DNA from: Glutamicibacter halophytocola
Lineage (GTDB): Bacteria > Actinomycetota > Actinomycetes > Actinomycetales > Micrococcaceae
Assembly (NCBI RefSeq): GCF_001302565.1
Contig: NZ_CP012750.1
Span: 2,666,001-2,730,000 of the forward strand
Reading direction: 5' to 3'
DNA length: 64,000 nt
The first letter of the stretch is position 1, and each line of letters starts with the position of its first letter. Made by a program: the position numbers and the translations under genes. Below are positions 61,462 through 64,000 of this stretch, piece by piece. A model generated the notes under the pieces. It was not told where the DNA came from. It made no database searches and saw nothing but the letters and a program-made list of their open reading frames with translations.

Positions 61462-62322
61462 TTACCAGCTGGCGCCGGGATGCTTGCGGGCCAGTACTTG
61501 CATTTCAGCTAGCAGATAGCCAAGATGCTCGGAGTGCTCGCCCCGGCGGCCGTAGGCCATGGCTTGTCCGGTGGCCGGAATCTCCAAACCTGCTTCGGCT
61601 AGTACTGCGGAGATCTCTTCCTGCCAAGCTTCGCGCAAGGTAGAAGGAAGTACGGCGATTGATTCCAGATTCTGATGGACTGCTTCGTCGCGGAACATCT
61701 CATCAACATAGGGCCAGAGGATTTCCAGGGCATGGCGCATCTTCTCGGCTGATTCCTTGGTTCCCTGCCCCAGGCGAATGGTCCACTGGATGGCGTGGTC
61801 ACGGTGGTAATCCACTTCCTTGACCGCCTTGGCGGCGATGGCTGCCAAGGTTTCGTCTTGGGAGGTGGCCAGCTTCTGGTAGAGCAGGTGCTGGAAAATC
61901 GAGACGATCAGCTGCCGGACAATGGTGACACCGAAATGCCCGTTGGGCTGTTCAACGATCCACAGCGAGGTGAATTCCTCCTCCTCGCGCCAGTAGGCCA
62001 AATCATCTTCGGTCTTGTCCCATGCCAATCCCGCATAGGTCAAGAAGGACCGGGCATGCCCGAGGACGTCCAAGGCAATATTGCCCAGGGCAACGTCCTC
62101 TTCCAGCTCGGGGGCGCGCGAAATCCAGTTTGCCACGCGCTGGGCCAGGATCAGCGCGTCATCACCGAGCGTGAGCGCATACTGCGCGACGTCCTCGCCA
62201 GGTGCGATGCCGTCCACGGCGATGTCTTCTGGGCGAAGCGCGTTGCCGGGGGTGACTCGGGTGGCCGAGGCCAGCGCGTCGCCGAAGCTGTCCAGCGCAG
62301 CATCCAATTCGTCGTGCTTCAC
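61462..62322 (-). CDS. paaC: phenylacetyl-CoA epoxidase subunit PaaC
   Basis: A 286-aa ferritin-like structural partner of PaaA. LDVLGHARSFLTYAGLAWDK, FTSLWIVEQPNGHFGVTIVR and VDYHRDHAIQWTIRLGQGT match the family. It lacks the active di-iron centre of PaaA by family knowledge. It overlaps paaB by 4 bases and ends 31 bases before paaD. Confidence 0.94.
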   Translation of the reverse strand: MKHDELDAALDSFGDALASATRVTPGNALRPEDIAVDGIAPGEDVAQYALTLGDDALILAQRVANWISRAPELEEDVALGNIALDVLGHARSFLTYAGLAWDKTEDDLAYWREEEEFTSLWIVEQPNGHFGVTIVRQLIVSIFQHLLYQKLATSQDETLAAIAAKAVKEVDYHRDHAIQWTIRLGQGTKESAEKMRHALEILWPYVDEMFRDEAVHQNLESIAVLPSTLREAWQEEISAVLAEAGLEIPATGQAMAYGRRGEHSEHLGYLLAEMQVLARKHPGASW

Positions 62323-62609
62323 AGGTGCTTCACCCCTTCGCTGGCCTTGTAGTACGTGGCATGTCGGTAGTCTTTGCCCTGGGGCGATTCAAAGAAGGAA
62401 TCCTTCTCGTCGGGGTCAGAGCTGATGATGTCGGTGGACTTCACAACCCAGAGGGAAACGCCCTCGTTGCGGCGGGTGTAGAGGTCGCGGGCATTGCGCA
62501 CGGCCATTTGGGCATCGGGTGCATGCAGGGACCCGGCGTGCACGTGCGAGAGGCCTCGGGAAGAACGGACAAATACTTCCCACAGGGGCCAATTGTTCTG
62601 CTGGCTCAT
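62319..62609 (-). CDS. paaB: phenylacetyl-CoA epoxidase subunit PaaB
   Basis: A 96-aa small subunit: WPLWEVFVRSSRGLSHVHAG and APDAQMAVRNARDLYTRRNE are diagnostic. ATG 62609 lies one base after the paaA stop, which is why the longer frame to 62645 is rejected. The subunit bridges PaaAC units by family knowledge. Confidence 0.95.
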   Translation of the reverse strand: MSQQNNWPLWEVFVRSSRGLSHVHAGSLHAPDAQMAVRNARDLYTRRNEGVSLWVVKSTDIISSDPDEKDSFFESPQGKDYRHATYYKASEGVKHL

Positions 62610-62610
62610 A

Positions 62611-63597
62611 TTAGGCGACCTCGCTCTGTGCTTGTTTTGCGGCATATGCCGATGCGGCTTCTCGGACCCATGCGCCCTCTCGGTGCGCTTCGCGGCGGCG
62701 TTCCAGGCGCTGGGAGTTGACCGGGCCGTTGCCCTTGATCACTTCCATGAATTCATCCCAGTTCAAATCCTTGTGGATCCACTGCTTCTTTTCTTCGTCA
62801 AAGCGCAGCTCCGGGTCAGGCAGGGTCATGCCCAATACCTTGACCTGTTCGGAGATCATCCCGACAAAGCGCTGGCGCAGTTCGTCGTTGGAGAATCTCT
62901 TGATCTTCCATGCCATCGACTGCTGGGAGTTTGGCGACTGGTCATCAGGCGGGCCGAACATCATCAGCGACGGCTCGTAAAAACGGTTGATGGCATCTTG
63001 TGCCATTTTCTTCTGTGCTGCAGTTCCCCTCGAAAGCGCAAGCAGGATTTCAAAGCCTTGGCGCTGGTGGAAGGATTCTTCCTTGCAGATGCGCACCATG
63101 GCACGGCCGTATGGTCCGTAGGATGCCCGGCACAGCGGGACCTGGTTAGCGATAGCAGCTCCGTCGACCAGCCAGCCGATGGCGCCCATATCGGCCCATG
63201 AACGGGCGGGGTAATTAAAAATCGAGGAGTACTTTGCCCGACCAGTCAGCAGTTGGTCGTTGAGCTCGTCGCGGCTGGTTCCCAGGGTTTCCGCCGCGGA
63301 GTACAGGTAGAGGCCATGACCCGCCTCGTCCTGCACCTTGGCCATCAGAATGGACTTGCGCTTCAACGATGGGGCGCGGCTGATCCAGTTGGCTTCAGGC
63401 TGCATGCCGATGATTTCCGAGTGAGCGTGCTGGGAGACCTGGCGAGTCAGGGTCTTGCGGTAGGGCTCAGGCATCCAGTCGCGTGGCTCAACACGCGAGT
63501 CCTGATTAATCAAGGCATCAAAGCGCGCTTGCGACTGCTCTTCTTCGTAGCTCGGAACGGCGCTTAGTCCCGGTTCCTGCGGTGTGGTCGAAGCCAT
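62611..63597 (-). CDS. paaA: phenylacetyl-CoA epoxidase catalytic subunit PaaA
   Basis: A 328-aa di-iron monooxygenase subunit that epoxidises the ring of phenylacetyl-CoA. The iron ligands lie in helices holding [34 protein letters not shown] and [17 protein letters not shown], plus [15 protein letters not shown]. It is the first gene of paaA-B-C-D-E and the PaaG-like gene; a palindromic operator lies 26 bases before its ATG. Confidence 0.96.
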   Translation of the reverse strand: MASTTPQEPGLSAVPSYEEEQSQARFDALINQDSRVEPRDWMPEPYRKTLTRQVSQHAHSEIIGMQPEANWISRAPSLKRKSILMAKVQDEAGHGLYLYSAAETLGTSRDELNDQLLTGRAKYSSIFNYPARSWADMGAIGWLVDGAAIANQVPLCRASYGPYGRAMVRICKEESFHQRQGFEILLALSRGTAAQKKMAQDAINRFYEPSLMMFGPPDDQSPNSQQSMAWKIKRFSNDELRQRFVGMISEQVKVLGMTLPDPELRFDEEKKQWIHKDLNWDEFMEVIKGNGPVNSQRLERRREAHREGAWVREAASAYAAKQAQSEVA

Positions 63598-63622
63598 GGG
63601 TTCACCTCATCGATTACAAATT

Positions 63623-63648
63623 ACATACTGACCGTTCGTTCAGTATGT
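63623..63648. promoter_or_regulatory. palindromic operator upstream of paaA
   Basis: Perfect 9-bp arms ACATACTGA and TCAGTATGT flank CCGTTCGT. Form and place fit a TetR-type PaaR repressor relieved by phenylacetyl-CoA. No TetR gene lies in this window, so the repressor must be elsewhere, possibly just outside. Confidence 0.75.
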
Positions 63649-63693
63649 CAGAGTGCGCTCCGTCACGTCAACACGAGATCTGCAGATACAGCA

Positions 63694-63721
63694 AAACCCC
63701 AAGGACTATTCCTTGGGGTTT
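63694..63721. terminator. terminator of the DoxX-family gene
   Basis: AAACCCCAAGGA pairs perfectly with TCCTTGGGGTTT around a 4-base loop, 18 bases after the DoxX stop codon. Confidence 0.8.
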
Positions 63722-63738
63722 GCCGCAAATGCTGCCAG

Positions 63739-64000
63739 CTAGGCGTTGATCAACCCGCGCCGAGCGGCCTTTCGGCCAACAAACAAGCGGTCCAGGGCCC
63801 AGCTTCCCGGTCCCATCAACGCAAGGGCCGCGGCACCGGCGCCAAGGGCGAGAACCAGCTCAAAGCCGCCATTGGCCACGAACACGCCGCTTTGGGCATG
63901 AACCATGGCGATGGCACCGACCATATCCAAGGCCAAGAGAACGCCGACGATTCGAGTGGCCAGGCCCAGGATGAGCGCCACGCCGCCAACAAGCTCCAGG
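63739..64000 (-). CDS. DoxX-family membrane protein, C-terminal part (start outside window)
   Basis: The frame stays open to the right edge, so the N-terminus is missing. Visible are LELVGGVALILGLATRIVGV, MVGAIAMVHAQSGVF and GGFELVLALGAGAAALALMG, typical of the four-helix DoxX family, followed by a basic end (VGRKAARRGLINA). Members are linked to thiol or redox functions in actinobacteria; the role here is unknown. Confidence 0.82.
   Translation of the reverse strand, partial: LELVGGVALILGLATRIVGVLLALDMVGAIAMVHAQSGVFVANGGFELVLALGAGAAALALMGPGSWALDRLFVGRKAARRGLINA

Overview
The window is 64 kb of high-GC actinobacterial chromosome, most like a member of the Micrococcaceae (Arthrobacter/Glutamicibacter group). 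This is an inference from gene content: menaquinone genes, a reverse-transsulfuration cbs-metB pair, a HadAB-like dehydratase pair near murB, a DtxR/IdeR-type iron box, a PaaABCDE operon, and several starts that look leaderless. No rRNA, CRISPR array or intact insertion sequence is visible.

Layout: 1-2362 holds thyA (3' end), folA, a small membrane protein and asd. 2448-7640 (minus) holds a GNAT acetyltransferase, murB, an MFS exporter, two MaoC-like dehydratase genes, a small membrane protein and a DUF2797 protein. 7690-12717 (minus) is a ferric-siderophore ABC importer with an AraC regulator and an iron-box candidate. 12948-16613 holds a small alarmone synthetase, tRNA-Met, two inverted copies of tRNA-Thr, and thiC under a TPP riboswitch. 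16729-24381 holds a DEAD-box RNA helicase, cbs-metB, an AlkA-type glycosylase, thioredoxin, tRNA-Tyr and yajQ.

24366-33552 is a 9.2 kb integrated element in the 3' end of yajQ, bounded by a 15-bp direct repeat that restores the yajQ coding end. It has a tyrosine integrase, an XRE repressor divergent from an excisionase, a DUF3987 primase/helicase-like gene, an iteron-like repeat cluster, a tail-fibre-like repeat protein and a TerS-like gene. It has no large terminase, portal, capsid or lysis gene that I can recognise. The layout fits a phage satellite (PICI-like island) and is the most interesting part of the window.

33643-64000: htpX, a RarD-type permease, a GABA aminotransferase next to an NSS symporter with a 50-aa MetS-like partner and a PucR regulator, a SUKH-like protein, a HIT protein, a polyprenyl diphosphate synthase, menF, a polar amino-acid ABC importer, menD, a PhoX-type phosphatase, menC, a PAP2 phosphatase, a DUF1648 protein, a branched-chain 2-oxoacid dehydrogenase operon (E2, E1 beta, E1 alpha) divergent from an Lrp regulator, and a phenylacetate operon (paaA-B-C-D-E plus a PaaG-like isomerase) behind a clear palindromic operator. 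The window ends inside a DoxX-family gene.

Most intergenic regions end in strong, often bidirectional, hairpin terminators. Functions are read from motifs and gene order only; no database search was possible.
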